Positions 13,018-23,974 of a DNA stretch of 64,000 nucleotides are shown piece by piece. The position numbers and the translations under genes are program-made. This DNA is from Chelonoidis abingdonii (taxonomy: Eukaryota > Chordata > Testudines > Testudinidae), in assembly GCF_003597395.2 (NCBI RefSeq), contig NC_133769.1:173707058-173771057 (forward strand), given 5' to 3'. Below the pieces are notes generated by a model, which was given only the letters and a program-made list of their open reading frames with translations, searched no databases and had not been told where the DNA came from. Each line of letters starts with the position of its first letter. Within the stretch, counting starts at the first letter, position 1.

Positions 13018-13190
13018 AAGGCAGGCAACATGTGGGAGAAAGGGACTAATTATTCCCATTGTACAGTTGGGGGCGCTGAGGCATAGGAAGTTTACATGAT
13101 TTGCCCAGGGTCTCACAGGAGAAGGTGGGAATCTAATCCAGGAACCTGAGTCCTGTGTCTTAGCCACAAGGCCATCCATCCATCCTCCCA
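13018..13190 (+). repeat. MIR/CORE-SINE-like copy
   Basis: Diagnostic pieces in order are 'cccattgtacagttggggg', 'gctgaggcatagg', 'tttgcccagggtctcacagg' and 'ctgagtcctgtgtcttagcc'. This is the standard MIR-type order (gaaactgaggca..., cttgcccaaggtcac...). The copy is diverged and truncated. The ORFs across it are spurious. Confidence 0.65.
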
Positions 13191-13368
13191 AACATAGTAG
13201 TCTTTTTCATCTGTAGTGGCTGTTACTAACTGACAATTAATGGATAACACTGAGCGTGCAGATGTGTTAGATACTGTTTAGGAGACTCTACTTAAATAGA
13301 GAAGAAGAATTCTCTGCCAGTAAACCTGCACACTGAACTATTCATGATGATCACAAAAGGGAGCACAA

Positions 13369-13730
13369 CAGGGCTGCCCGGGAGACGGGCAAGTGGGGCA
13401 ATTTGCCCCAGGCCCTGGGCCCCATGGGGGCCCCCATGAGAGTTTTCTGGGGCCCCTGGAGCGGGGTCCTTCACTTGCTCTGGGGACCCAAGAAAACTGT
13501 TGCAGGGCCCTGGCCCCTGGAACTTCTTCTGCTCTGGGTCTTCAGCGGCGGGGGAGGGGGAAGGACCCCCTGCCGCCGAAGCGGGACCCGCCATTGAAGT
13601 GCCGGGTCTTCGGGGCACTTCGGCAGCAGGTCCCAGAGTGGAAGGATCCCCCGCCACTGAATTACTGCCGAAGTGGAGGGGCCCCCACTGCCGAAGACCC
13701 CAGGCCCCCTGAATCCTCTGGGCGGCCCTG
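13369..13730 (+). mobile_element. hAT nonautonomous element with perfect 8-bp TSD
   Basis: The element starts 'cagggctgcccggg' and ends 'ctctgggcggccctg', giving imperfect terminal inverted repeats with CAGGG ends. The 8 bp before the start (13361-13368) and after the end (13731-13738) are both 'gagcacaa', a perfect 8-bp target-site duplication as hAT transposases make. The 362-bp body is very GC- and CpG-rich. Several overlapping ORFs on both strands (for example 13393-13755 and 13292-13738) are proline/glycine-rich products of this composition, not genes. Confidence 0.88.
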
Positions 13731-13738
13731 GAGCACAA

Positions 13739-15235
13739 ATCACCAAAGCAAATGAAGTTATGACAAATCAGACATTGATTGTATTCTCTCAGAAATAAGG
13801 TCTAATATGTATCATTTTAAATGCTTATGCTTAAATACTTTTTCTGGAACTCTGTTGGGACTTGGGGGAGGAAGGGGGAAGAAGTAATGTGTATAACTTG
13901 TATCAAAGCAATGCAACTCAGTCTCCTGCCCAGGTGTACAGATTGGCAGTATTTACATACTCTGTACAAAACTATACAGACTGAGGCTTTATGGGATTCG
14001 TAATAAAACTTTCCCCTGACACATACTTTACCATATATTATTTCTTGAACCTGGAATATTGTGACAGTGGCAAACCATGCTCAACTGCATTTAAAAACCA
14101 AAGGCCACTTGTTGTAATGCTGCTGGCTATTTTGCTTCTCACTAGATTGAAAATTCCAGCAGTGACATTGAGTTTGTTCTTAGAATTTATTTTTTTCTAG
14201 AGGTACAATAAAATCTTGACCCTCCCCTTTAACCACATTTCAGCTTAGAATCTTACCTTTACAGGAGAAAGTTTCTAATTAGAAATTGTGCTAGAAAAAT
14301 ACACAAAATGAATATCTTAAGCTTTCATCTGAGTTTAAATAACTAGAGTTTTGTCTGAGTCAAAACAGATCCAGCTGTCACTCCCAACTTTGAAGTTCAG
14401 ATCTGGATTTGAATTCTGAGCAAGGCCCTCTTCTGATGGCAGTGATTTGAGCAGAGCAAGTAATTCATAATTAAAATATTTAAGACAAGATAATGGGTTA
14501 CCCTATTTTCCCATGCTGGGAAGCAAGGCACCCTCTTACTTCCATGGATGGGCTGTCTGAATTGCAGGTCACAGCATGCAGGGAGAGCAGCCTCTGTGGG
14601 GCTCTTACTCTTCTTCACAGGAAGACTGACAAGAACATGTAAACAACTGTAGCCTTGACTCTGTTCCCAGCTGAACACTGTATATAACTGAACCGAAACA
14701 GCAGGAGTAGTCATCTACTGCTAGAGGCAGATGCTTCCTGCCCTACATCCACCCAGAGCAATGAGTGGTCCAGGAAGCTAGTTGTGTCAGTCGCAGTTCC
14801 TTCCCTGGTCTGCTTGTGGAGCAGTGTAGCTATGCACTGATTACTAATATGGGCTCAGAATTAATTAAGTTGAGCCCTCGATGTATCAGGTCTCTTTTTT
14901 TCTCCATTTTTAAAATTTACTTAATGAAGTTTTACGTGAATTCCAGTCGTATCTTGCTGTTACAGCTATGTTTAATGATTGGTCACAAAAGCTGCATGTT
15001 ACTGGTTTCTTACCTAATCAGATGAGTTGACCCTTACCATCAAGATTCAGAATTCATTTCCCAGGAATACCTGAATATTAGAATAGAGAATTAACTGTCT
15101 GTGAGCCTTGGTGCTGGTTAGCAGATATTGAATACCAAGAGGCTCCTACATGAGTGAAACAAACTTGTTGAAAAATTCAAGCTAACCGTCACCAACATTT
15201 TCAGGATTCACCCAGCTCCAATAATGATTCTTTGC
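13739..15235. other. Non-genic stretch
   Basis: No gene supported. The 105-codon ORF at 14397-14714 (minus) shows no motif. There is no repeat I can name with confidence. Confidence 0.5.
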
Positions 15236-15545
15236 AGTTGTATGGCTCCTTTACTCAAACAAACCTCACACTACCTTTGTGAGGTGGGAAATGGTATACT
15301 ATCTAATTTCCAAATGGTTATGAAGTAAGGATTAAAAGTTACAACTCTGCTCAGGGCATTTGGCTAGTACAGTTAATGGCAATTCTGGTCACTTTACAGC
15401 ATTGGGCCATAATTCAACATATCATCCAAAAGTGCTCAAAATTAAGCATCTGCTTAAGTGCTTTGCTCAGTTGGGGCCTATGTGACTTGTCCATTGTCAC
15501 ACAGTGGCTTGGCTTTAAACTGTGAATGAAACTCCCAAGTCCCAG
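15236..15545 (+). repeat. MIR/CORE-SINE-like copy split by a palindromic repeat
   Basis: The left part includes 'cctcacactacctttgtgag' and 'tggtatactatctaatttcc'. The right part resumes at 15480 with 'tatgtgacttgtccattgtc' and 'acacagtggctt', the MIR core. Between them lies the separate palindromic unit 15404-15479. Confidence 0.55.
15404..15479. repeat. Palindromic 'cttaag...tgctttgctcagttgggg' repeat inside a MIR
   Basis: The left edge 'gggccataattcaacatatc' mirrors the right edge 'tgctttgctcagttggggcc'. The centre reads 'ctcaaaattaagcatctgc'. It belongs to the family at 1366, 33225 and 50795, and it sits inside MIR-type sequence, so it is the younger of the two. Confidence 0.55.
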
Positions 15546-15618
15546 TTTCCAGTTCTTCCCTTGATGATGCATTCTCCTTTGTTAACCTACAATTTTCAGT
15601 ATCCATTGAAAACATGTT

Positions 15619-16140
15619 TGTGACAGGGTGGTCTGCCTCTTTAAGGGTCAGAGGGCTGGGGCCAGCCAGCCTTATGCATTATCCAGGTGCAGATGAAAGG
15701 GGATAGGTGGTGTTTATACAGCCGGGCTGTCACTGCGGATTAGCGAGCTCAGGAGGGAGCAGGTATGGAAAAATGAAAAGCCTGGGAAAGCCTGTAAAAC
15801 CACAGATGCCTAGGAGAGGGGACTAGATGGCATCCAGGCTACAAGAGATGGGGTTTTGTCTTTCCTGCTCCAGAAGACTAGTCTGACCAGATTCAAAGAT
15901 TTGGTTTGGGGACTTAAGTTTGGGAGCTCTGAACCAGGGTCCATGAATGAGGACCTTACAAACTGTTGTAATTGCTTGTTCCCTGAGATCTTATTAAAAG
16001 GGACATGCTACTTCAATTTTGGCTTCTCTTTGCCCTGATCTGTTAAAGTGATCTTATTTACATACGGTTGGGGAAGGTAAGGCAGGGCCATACGCACCTG
16101 CTGTACGGGGCTGCAAGGGTGTGTGCAGGGATGGCACATG
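15619..16140 (+). mobile_element. Probable solo LTR (start clear, end uncertain)
   Basis: It starts 'tgtgacagggtgg', the same kind of terminus as the LTRs at 19067 and 28603. GC-richer body sequence follows, with a weak TATA-like 'gtttatacag' near 15711 and 'ttattaaaagg' near 15990. The 3' terminus is not clear. The segment 'gcagggccatacgcacctgc' near 16080 may be part of it. The 60-codon ORF inside is not a gene. Confidence 0.5.
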
Positions 16141-16144
16141 TCCT

Positions 16145-18500
16145 TTTACAACACTAAAAGAATTTTGAAAGCACAGTTAAGCAATGTTGGAGTCTGAAAC
16201 AGCCTAGATGAAATTCAAACCACAGTGATTATAGGGGGTGACTGAGTCATCTTTGAACAACCATGTGATCTTCAGCAGAATTTCACAAAGTTTCACAAAG
16301 CAGAATTTGGTTTCTTAAAGAGTATACCTTTTAGACTGCAAACAACTTATTTACAAACATGCTGTAGTTAGTAGCTCATAACTTCCCAAAATGTTTTTTC
16401 CACTGATTTTTTTTTCCATGTCCTTTCTTGGCTGGTGAACTGCTTTAAAGGTATGAGAAAAATCTGAGTTAGGCAAGGTTGGAAAAACACAAACTCTTCA
16501 CTGTAAAAATATATTGACACGCATTTTTATCACATAGTTAACATCCAAAATAACTCAAGTCCCTGATCATTAGAAGCTCCTTAAATCAAAGCCTCGATAA
16601 TCTGTGGTGAGGTACATAACTGTTCTATTTATTGTGTCAGAATGACAACACTTACTAAAACACCAAAGTATTGCCTTAGCATGCATTGGGCTCAGAATGC
16701 ACCAGGAAGAATTATCTGTTTTTTTTTTTCTTCTTCTTCTTTGTTGTTCTGAAGTCCTGGTCAGGAGAACTTCTCATCCTCTTAAACAGAAGCACTTCCA
16801 CTTAAAGCAGAACCTTAATGAAGGCCAGAGTGCTTGGCAAATCAGTTTATTTTGCTTCACTTATGTTGGAAATGTTTATATGTTGTCAATGAAAAGTTTT
16901 AGAAAACAGATTGAAAGGATATACAACATTCAGCAAGTGTTGTGATCAGCATATATAACTTTAAGGAAGTTAGGAAGGTGTGTATCACACCCTTGGATGT
17001 TGTTGTTAAATACCAGACATTTGATGCAGTCTGGTTCCTTCCCTAGGGTGGGGGGCGGGGAGAAACGTTTTCTCTTCATAAATATTTTTTTGAACCTCAG
17101 GCACAAGTTCTCTGGTAGGAATAATTTAGTAATATCCAGAGAAGACATTAAGTCAGTCAGTCAGTGAATCAACCTAATCTTTGGTTCACTGTTCCTTCCA
17201 TATTCAAGTGCCTTCTAAAGTCTCATTTCTTCTGATTCCTCCCAACAAATGGGTCCTTGTATGACAAAATAGAACACCTCTAAGTTACTCCTTCCCTCAC
17301 ATGCTCTGTCTTTATGTGCTATCTTAAAAAGCACAGTAAGCTCTTTGCAATCTTGTACACTGCCAGGCATACTGTCTGTTTTTAACAAATAAACTATAGT
17401 TAAATTAATTTTAACAAGAGTTCCTGGGAACCATTCCCTAAGACCCCCTTCAGCACATCACTTCTGTGTTATGCTTGAAGAAAGAGCATCTGCCTTGGTA
17501 ACTCATCACTTGGGTTGTATTGTGCAAAAAACCCAAGTCAAAATGTGTTGATTCTGTTTCCCTAACTTTTCAGGAAACTTCAAAAGAAGCAACAGCACAA
17601 GTATAATGTTGCTCTAACATGCTGTCATACAGAAAGGAAACTCAGAGAGGGTTTATATAAAAACCCATTAGATCTGCAACAGTAACATGACTGGATGAAA
17701 AGGCTGCACTTTGTATATTGTTGAAAGAAAATTCCCTGTGGTACATTCCATTCCCTGCTGTGCCCATCAAATTGAATTAGCACTTAGAGATATGGTGAAA
17801 AATGTTGCCTGAATCAATCATATTGGGATGTTTATAGGAAAACTGCTATGTATTCAGTCCAGAAACTAAAAATCAATGAGACCTAGCTGACTGTGCACAT
17901 AAGTTATCAGAGCAGCTCAGATTCAGACTCATGTTTAGTGTGTGAGGAGAAGTCAGCACTTATCAGATAATGACAGCTATTTTTAGCTCAGACAAGGTGC
18001 TCACATACATACTTCAGCCATGCACACAGTTCAGCTGCTGAGCAGTAAGCGCTATCAAAACCACTTAGTAATTACTAGTTTGTGTGAAAAGTATCTCATG
18101 CGTCTTGGCAGAAAGCTCATGGTTACAAATACAAGTTCTGCAAGGTTCAAGGTTTTGCTGCTTCTCAGGGAGAAGGCAGCCGATCAACTGAAGGGGAAAG
18201 AAAAACACAAGTTACATAAAGCAAAAGGATAGCAAAGGTAAATGTTTGAAAATCAAGGCCTAAATTTAAAACTGGTCCAAAATGTTGTCAGGATTTACCA
18301 AAGCTGAAAAAAAATGCAGTCCATTTTTCATAAATCTAGCTAAATATTCTGACACGGACTTTGAAGAAAGGAAACAGATGATCTCACCATGGCATGGGGG
18401 AGTGGAAAATAGAATACTTGAAATTCCCTATCACAGAAATTACCATAGGTAGGTTTTTTGTCTAAGCCACCTTTAGATAATACTTGGCTTTAATTAAAAT
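16145..18500. other. Non-genic stretch with minor simple repeats
   Basis: It contains a 10-bp tandem 'tttcacaaag' x2 at 16281-16300, a CTT tract near 16730-16741 and 'gtca' x4 near 17152-17165. A possible weak LINE-tail-like segment lies near 17290-17400 ('gctctttgcaatcttgtaca'). No gene was recognised. Confidence 0.5.
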
Positions 18501-18559
18501 CCCTTGGCCATTGGGGAGAGGAGGCCAGTTCAGTCTTGTCGGTCCAGTAGTCATCAGAT

Positions 18560-18856
18560 TACCGAAGTTTACAAGCCGCTAGAAGAGCCACTGCAGGAGA
18601 AGGAGGGGTACTCTAGAACATGTGTCAATGCCACACCAAAGCAAGGAGCTGCTGCAGAATTACCAAAATATACAACTGCACATTTAATTGCATAAAACAG
18701 GGATGAGTTTCCACAGATTGTGGTATCATGGACCTTTCCAGACCATCTCACTGTGAATCTGCCATGGTGATGAACCAGGAGTTGCATGATCATGGAGAAG
18801 TACCTCTTTCTGTTGGTGAACTCCAAGGTCTGGTGGAGGGGACAAATAATAAGTAG
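18560..18856 (-). pseudogene. PIF/Harbinger (HARBI1-like) transposase relic, C-terminal block
   Basis: The minus-strand reading frame at 18569-18851 contains 'CPLHQTLEFTNRKRYFSM', then 'HHHGRFTVRWSGKVHDTTI' and 'GNSSLFYAI'. These fit the Harbinger transposase core block order (P-x-H-x(4)-Y/F-x-NRKGYFSM ... GRF ... GxVHDARxxRNSxLF). HARBI1-like proteins are DDE nucleases encoded by PIF/Harbinger transposons. The block ends in poorly matching sequence. A stop codon lies just upstream at the insertion junction. It is the downstream half of the gene whose upstream half is at 20691-21060, and the intervening 1.8 kb is a later insertion. It is a dead copy, and no product is expected. Confidence 0.85.
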
Positions 18857-20690
18857 CTAGGACCCTATGAGCATCCCAGTGCCAGAAGGCAAGGGACTCA
18901 CTGGTATCAAGTAGTGAGTTTCAGCTGGCCTGACCAATTCAATGTACTGTAATTCAATTGTTACAATTTATATCCAATAGGTGTTGTGTAAGGTACCATT
19001 TGAAAACCAATAACACACTTATAATATTCTTGTATGGTGTATGGATGGTAAACACCCAAAGGACTCTGTGATGGGGTGCCTGTTCCACACTGGGATGCCA
19101 AGGGTTAATAGAGTCCTAGGGAGACTGCGCAGAAGGCAGTCATTCACAGAAGGGCTTATAGGAGCAGCCAGTCAGGGCCAGGCAGGCCCATATAAGAGCT
19201 GCAGTACAGAGCAGCTTGAGTCACTCCCTGGAGCTTGAAGAGGGAGGAGGACTGGCTGCCTTGCAGGCGGAGGGCAGCAAGCATCCTGGACATAGCAGTG
19301 TTTCAGTCTGAGGCCAGGGTACAGAGGGTGCTGGGGCTGCAGGGAGGTGGCCCAGGGAGATCTACAGAGAAGTCGGAGGGAATGCAGTCAGTGGCGACCA
19401 TCTTCAGGGTCCCTAGGCCAGGACCCAGCGTAGTGGATGGGCCCGGGTCTCCCTGACTCCTCACTCGCCACTGAGGAATTGGCTGTACTGAGGGACTGCG
19501 ATAATGTCCCCAGGAAGGGGGGAGCACAGAATGTGGCATGGCTAAGGGCTGGGTCATGAAGAGGATGTTGTGGTCCTGGAAGTGACATGGATTCCTGGAG
19601 CAGAAGTGATGGTGACAAGATGCCACCAGAGGAGGGTTCACTGGCATACAGAGCTAATCCCCGGGACAGCCAGGAAGAGGATCCAGAGTGGTGAGTCAAA
19701 CCCCATCACAGACTGTACAAATATGAAGGATATATGAGACTATAACGTGTTTCAACCACACAGGTCTGGAGAGTGGATAAACAGTTGTTGGGTTTTTTTT
19801 TCCAGATGAAAGGCCAACACCTCCATCCAGGTCTGATCACAGACAATTGGTAATCACAGTCAAGTGGCCATTCATTGGCATATAAGAGGCTGCAGAGACA
19901 GATCAATTTCTGTTGTAGAAAGCACCAGTGGGGAAGAAACCAGCAGCGAACCTTTTCCATCAGATTCTGTGGAACCTTTCCTCGCAGCAGGAACACTGAA
20001 CGTTGAGAGGTATACATTTCTAAAGTTCGTGGGACTATACAAGAGAGGGGCAGAGAACCCCAAGTTAGTTTTCACCTGAGATGACACAGGAACTGAGCAT
20101 CTTGGACTTTGTGAGAGACCCTAACCAAGGGAATGGTCGGCCATCTTGCTTTAAGGGGATGTGAAGGCTGGGGGTAAGAATCTTACCTTGAAAGAAGACT
20201 ATAGTTTTGTGAAGTCTTAGTTACAAGAAAGTATTTTTCACTTTTATTTGCTTGTGACCAATTCAGACTTTATCCACTTAAAAACTCTCTTTTTGATTTA
20301 ACAAACTTGGTTTACTTCTATTCTAAATCAACCCAGTTCTGTGTGTTTATTAATTCCAGCTAAAGCTGTTGTGCTTTGGTCTCTTTAAAGGAGCTAATGT
20401 TCCAAGAGACGGCTGGACATTTCAGGGGAAATTTGTGATGGGAGGTTGTGTTGAAGTCACTGGTCTCCAACAGCCTTGTGCATGACAAGCTGGCTGCTGG
20501 AGTCAGAGTTGCTGAACCAGCATGTTCAACACACAGACACTTCTATGCTGTTTTGTACACCATGTTTGTATGGCCGCTGGGAGCTTCCAGACAGGGAGCT
20601 GTAGCAGAAAAGCATTTTAAGGCACTCAGGGTTATAGGACAAGCAGTGACACAACCTCTTACTGTTCTGAGTTGAACTCCAAAACAAGAC
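18857..20690 (+). mobile_element. LTR-family element inserted in the Harbinger relic
   Basis: This 1.83-kb block splits the transposase frame. 'agtag' is found just before it (18852-18856) and just after it (20691-20695), consistent with a 5-bp target-site duplication; it extends to 'agtagcta' versus 'agtaggta' with one mismatch. Removing the block and one copy of the repeat restores a continuous transposase reading. The 3' part (20220-20400: 'cttgtgaccaattcagact', 'gatttaacaaacttggttta', 'aacccagttctgtgtgttt') is the plus-strand counterpart of the copies at 7965 and 11565. It is itself interrupted by the solo LTR at 19067-19710. Class LTR is inferred; it does not show TG...CA ends. Confidence 0.65.
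19067..19710 (+). mobile_element. Solo LTR with TG...CA ends
   Basis: It begins 'tgtgatgggg' and ends 'ccccatcaca', perfect 10-bp inverted termini with TG/CA, 644 bp apart. The flanking 5-mers are 'gactc' (19062-19066) and 'gactg' (19711-19715), a target duplication with one change. A TATA-like 'tataag' lies at 19191-19196, consistent with a U3 promoter. No internal region or second LTR is present, so this is a solo LTR left by recombination. Overlapping ORFs of 65 to 114 codons are non-genic. It sits inside the older element at 18857-20690. Confidence 0.8.
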
Positions 20691-21060
20691 AGTAGGTACA
20701 TACTGTCAATGGCTCTTATACAATATGGGAACCCCAAGCATTCAAAACAGTCAAATAACATTTTGTATGTTGACAAGCTTTATGACCTGGGGCAGCAATA
20801 CCCTTTTAACAGCAGCGTATGCCTTCATGACAACAGCCCCCAACAGCTAAATTACCAATATCAGACTAGTTAGCAGCTGACTGGTAGCAACTTAGTGTGG
20901 TAGTTGATGATGGCTCTACACTTCTCCACAGGGGAATTCTCATGTTGGTGCTCTGGCACAAGCTCTGTGCAGAATTCCCGAAAAGTGACCTCCTGCATCC
21001 TGCTTGTCAGCCTGGGTCTGTCAACCCACACCTGCCGGTGTGATTGCCAGTACATATGCA
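20691..21060 (-). pseudogene. PIF/Harbinger (HARBI1-like) transposase relic, N-terminal block
   Basis: The minus-strand translation at 20870-21055 includes 'WVDRPRL', 'TFREFCTELVP' and 'PVEKCRAI', matching the family's W-V-x-x-FRM ... TFxELCxxL ... PVEKRVAI order. After a frame-broken stretch (20780-20870), 20691-20776 reads 'FDCFECLGFPYCIRAID', matching the G-FPxCxGAIDGTHI block that holds the first catalytic Asp (the D is kept; GTHI has become SMYL). The reading stops exactly at the 'agtag' junction and resumes at 18856. Stops and frameshifts show it is non-functional. Outer TIRs were not identified. Confidence 0.82.
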
Positions 21061-22004
21061 GCAGCCTGTACTAATGATGGTTAGGGCTATAGTGGTCAAT
21101 AGTGCTTCCTGCACTGTTCCAAATGGTAATTTGAAAGTTTTTGTTTGAAACTAAGTCGGAAACTGGCACTGACCAGGGAATACCAAAGTAGTGACTAGAT
21201 GCCATAGATGGAATCAAAGGAGTTTGACCCCCAAGACCCAGAATTCCAATAGGCTCTAGAAGGTATCCCACAATCCACCATGATAAACAACTCATAATGC
21301 ATTAAGACCAGTAGTAGAACAATGCTGGACAATGTGATTCACAAGGAGAGTAGCTTTTAAGCTGCTTTAGGAGCAGCAAAATGGAGGCATTCTTTTAGCT
21401 TACTTATTGTCTGTATAAATATGGGGAGGGAGGGAAGTGTTAAAAAACCTTTCTCATGTAGTCCAAGGCCTTAGAGAGACACCGTAGATGTATATGATGA
21501 AATGCTATACAATGGATAAAAGAACTCAATAAATCAACATTTAGGTGGGGAAAAGAAAGCTACACGGGTTGGTAAGTGGGAGGGTCCTTGCACTGCCAAG
21601 ATGAGTGCATTACAGAAGTGGGAGAAGATACCCTTCTAGGGATCAGACCCTATAGTTGTATGTGGCACTTCCTGAAAGATGTGGAGCACCTTCAGAGCCC
21701 ATTGATTTAATTGAGAATTGAAAGTGGTTCACCCCTCCCAGGAAGGTGAGTTTCCTAGGGAGAAATGGGATGTCTTCCTTCTGTGCATGATTAATTCATC
21801 CCAAGATGTTTGTTCATTTGAGATATATTTGTGCCGCTGAAAAGTCTGACCGAATTGTGTTGGGTTCAGTTTTTTGACTTTAAACGGGGTTTCAGCCTTT
21901 TTTTTTTTGTATGAAGGATACAGCATCTCTTCTTCTCCAAATGTACAGTTCAGTCTGTGAATAAAGAGAAGGTGTCTATTCTTAGCATTACACCCAATTT
22001 CAAG

Positions 22005-22036
22005 CCCCTTTACACTGCTTTGGCAGTGTAAAGGGG
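22005..22036. repeat. Perfect 14-bp inverted repeat, 4-nt loop
   Basis: 'cccctttacactgc' (22005-22018) and 'gcagtgtaaagggg' (22023-22036) are exact reverse complements around 'tttg'. It is probably the centre of a palindromic MITE-like repeat rather than a terminator, because this is vertebrate DNA with no adjacent gene. Confidence 0.85.
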
Positions 22037-22579
22037 ATTTAGCATAAATGAGAAAAAGGCGCTGACATTTTTAAAGGCTTTGTAGATAAATCTGGTAATT
22101 AATTTGAGTTTTAATTAATTAAAAATAAGATCTTTAGGATTTTTTTTCAGGCCTCTCTCTCATTGATATCCCTTCTGATATTTGAAAATTGACTCACTTA
22201 TAGATTTTAGCATCACCTAAAGGATAGCCTACATAATACACTTATTATTCATAGCTATTGTATCACTGTGGTATTCATCAGAAAAGGTCATTGAATAGTC
22301 AAACATCAAATTTTTAATTCTGTTTCTAGACATCATGGTTGTGACGAAAGTTTTGGGGAAAAAAGAAGAGAAGTGTTTAATTCATCATCTAGCAATGTAA
22401 TCATTTGATTTCACCAGTAAAGATGACTCCTTTCACAAATAGGATCCTTGTGAAAGTGCCTAGCCAAATCAAGAGCCAAACCCTGTCACTAAGGTTTTAC
22501 TATTTGTGAAAAGAGCCACTGCTGTGCTGGAGTTGCTTTCTAGAAGTAAGCAACTGGAAAATTCATACACAAACCTAGT

Positions 22580-22600
22580 GTGTGTGTTGGGGGGGGGCGG
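22580..22600 (+). repeat. (TG)n followed by G9CGG
   Basis: 'tgtgtgtt' runs into nine G residues and then 'cgg'. A very similar arrangement occurs at 50022-50042. It is a simple repeat with a G-run. Confidence 0.8.
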
Positions 22601-23299
22601 TTAAAGGGTGTTGTACAAAACATATCTGATACAACCTCAAAAGCAAGGTTGTGGAAAGTTTAAGACATCTAATGGAACACACCTTTACTCCTCCATCCAG
22701 AGACACTATGGACCACTCGCACAACCATGATACTATATAGACCATGCACCACAATGTTAGTTCCACCCCAGTTGGAATGCCAGCTTTCAAGCAACCTCTT
22801 GCCCAAACTTGTTTTTTTTTCCATAACTGTGTAGCGGGTGAAGAGGAAACTTTTATCATGCGTTTGATTTTTGACAGCTCTGCAAAATAGACAATCCACT
22901 GAGCAGCTGCAAAAAGCAAAGTACCTGAAGATGATTTGATCACTTTTATCCAAACTCCATTTGTAAGAATCAATTCTGGCATTAGAAAAACTGTTACTTT
23001 TCATCCTCATGGAAGACTGGTATTTGATATTGGAGAAAGCACTCAGCTTCTGAACACACTTCAGGAACTATGCTACATTTGCTTAAGCTGTTGTGCCATT
23101 ATAATATTGCACGCGATCAGAAACAAATTAAGCACATTAATTTCACAGAGACTGGAAATTATAACATGGGTGGTGACTACTTTTAAGGGTTTTTTTTTCT
23201 CTTCTATTTGTCATGCCTGAACATCGTCACTAACTAAACCTTGTGCTTAGGGGAATACTTGTATACAGACACAACTCCAAATTGTTAACATGACCATCA

Positions 23300-23372
23300 T
23301 CAATGTATCTTTTTAATTTGAGGGCCTGATCCAAAGTCAAGGGAGAGACTTCCATTGGGTTGAATGAGCTTT
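23300..23372. repeat. Palindromic repeat fragment ('gggcctgatccaaagtcaag')
   Basis: 'gggcctgatccaaagtcaag' then 'acttccattgggttgaatga' and 'ctttagatggcatc' matches a palindromic 'gcctgatccaaag...cattga...ctttggatcaggc' repeat, diverged in its right arm. Confidence 0.5.
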
Positions 23373-23974
23373 AGATGGCATCCTTAGTAATTAATGTTTC
23401 AACACAGAGAAAAATTATATTAGGATCACATAATGCCATCAGAACAACATTAAGATTAATATTGATGTCATTAATGAACATGTGCAGTGGGCATGGTGTC
23501 CAATGTTTTTATCACTAAGTCTACATATTCATCCTAAAACAAATTCCCAGAACAACCATTCTAGCACCCAGCTTTCCAATATCATTTATGCCCAATATCA
23601 TGAAACAACACCCTTGAGTTTGTTTTCTTTGACGACACTAAAATTCTCTTACATGTTACTTGGGACTGGATAAAGGCTTATGGTTTCAGCAACACATTGG
23701 TATTGGCTTCTTCTGCTGTCTAACATCAGGTTACTGGCACTAGGCTACCTTGGGAGAAAATGAGGTTCCACCAACCTCGGTTTCAATTAATACAAATATA
23801 TGTTAATTCATCATCTGTATTTCTCTTATTCTATCCATGTCTTAAATCCCACCCTTTTGCTAACACTAAAAAGCTGTTTCTTCTCTTCTCTGCCAGTGGA
23901 GTAACATCTAACTTATTTAAAATTGACTCTCATAATCTTTGGGTCCGATTTTGATCTCACATACGCGAGGCAGA

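Larger units (their letters stand above)
21061..23300. other. Non-genic stretch with hairpin and G-run
   Basis: No gene supported. It holds a perfect 14-bp hairpin (22005-22036), a (TG)n-G9-CGG tract (22580-22600) and overlapping minus-strand ORFs at 22575-23010 with no motif I recognise. The sequence just above 21060 may still be the 5' part of the Harbinger element. Confidence 0.5.

Noticed and set aside
13292..13755. Long overlapping ORFs on both strands (91 to 148 codons)
   Set aside because: They lie inside a GC-rich hAT element with a defined target duplication. Open frames on several frames at once reflect composition, and the translations are proline/glycine-rich without motifs.
19041..19699. 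ORFs of 65 to 114 codons in the 19.0-19.7 kb region
   Set aside because: They fall within a solo LTR with TG...CA ends and target duplication; no retroviral protein motif is visible.
22005..22036. Rho-independent terminator
   Set aside because: The window is vertebrate DNA, there is no upstream gene and no T-tract follows the hairpin.
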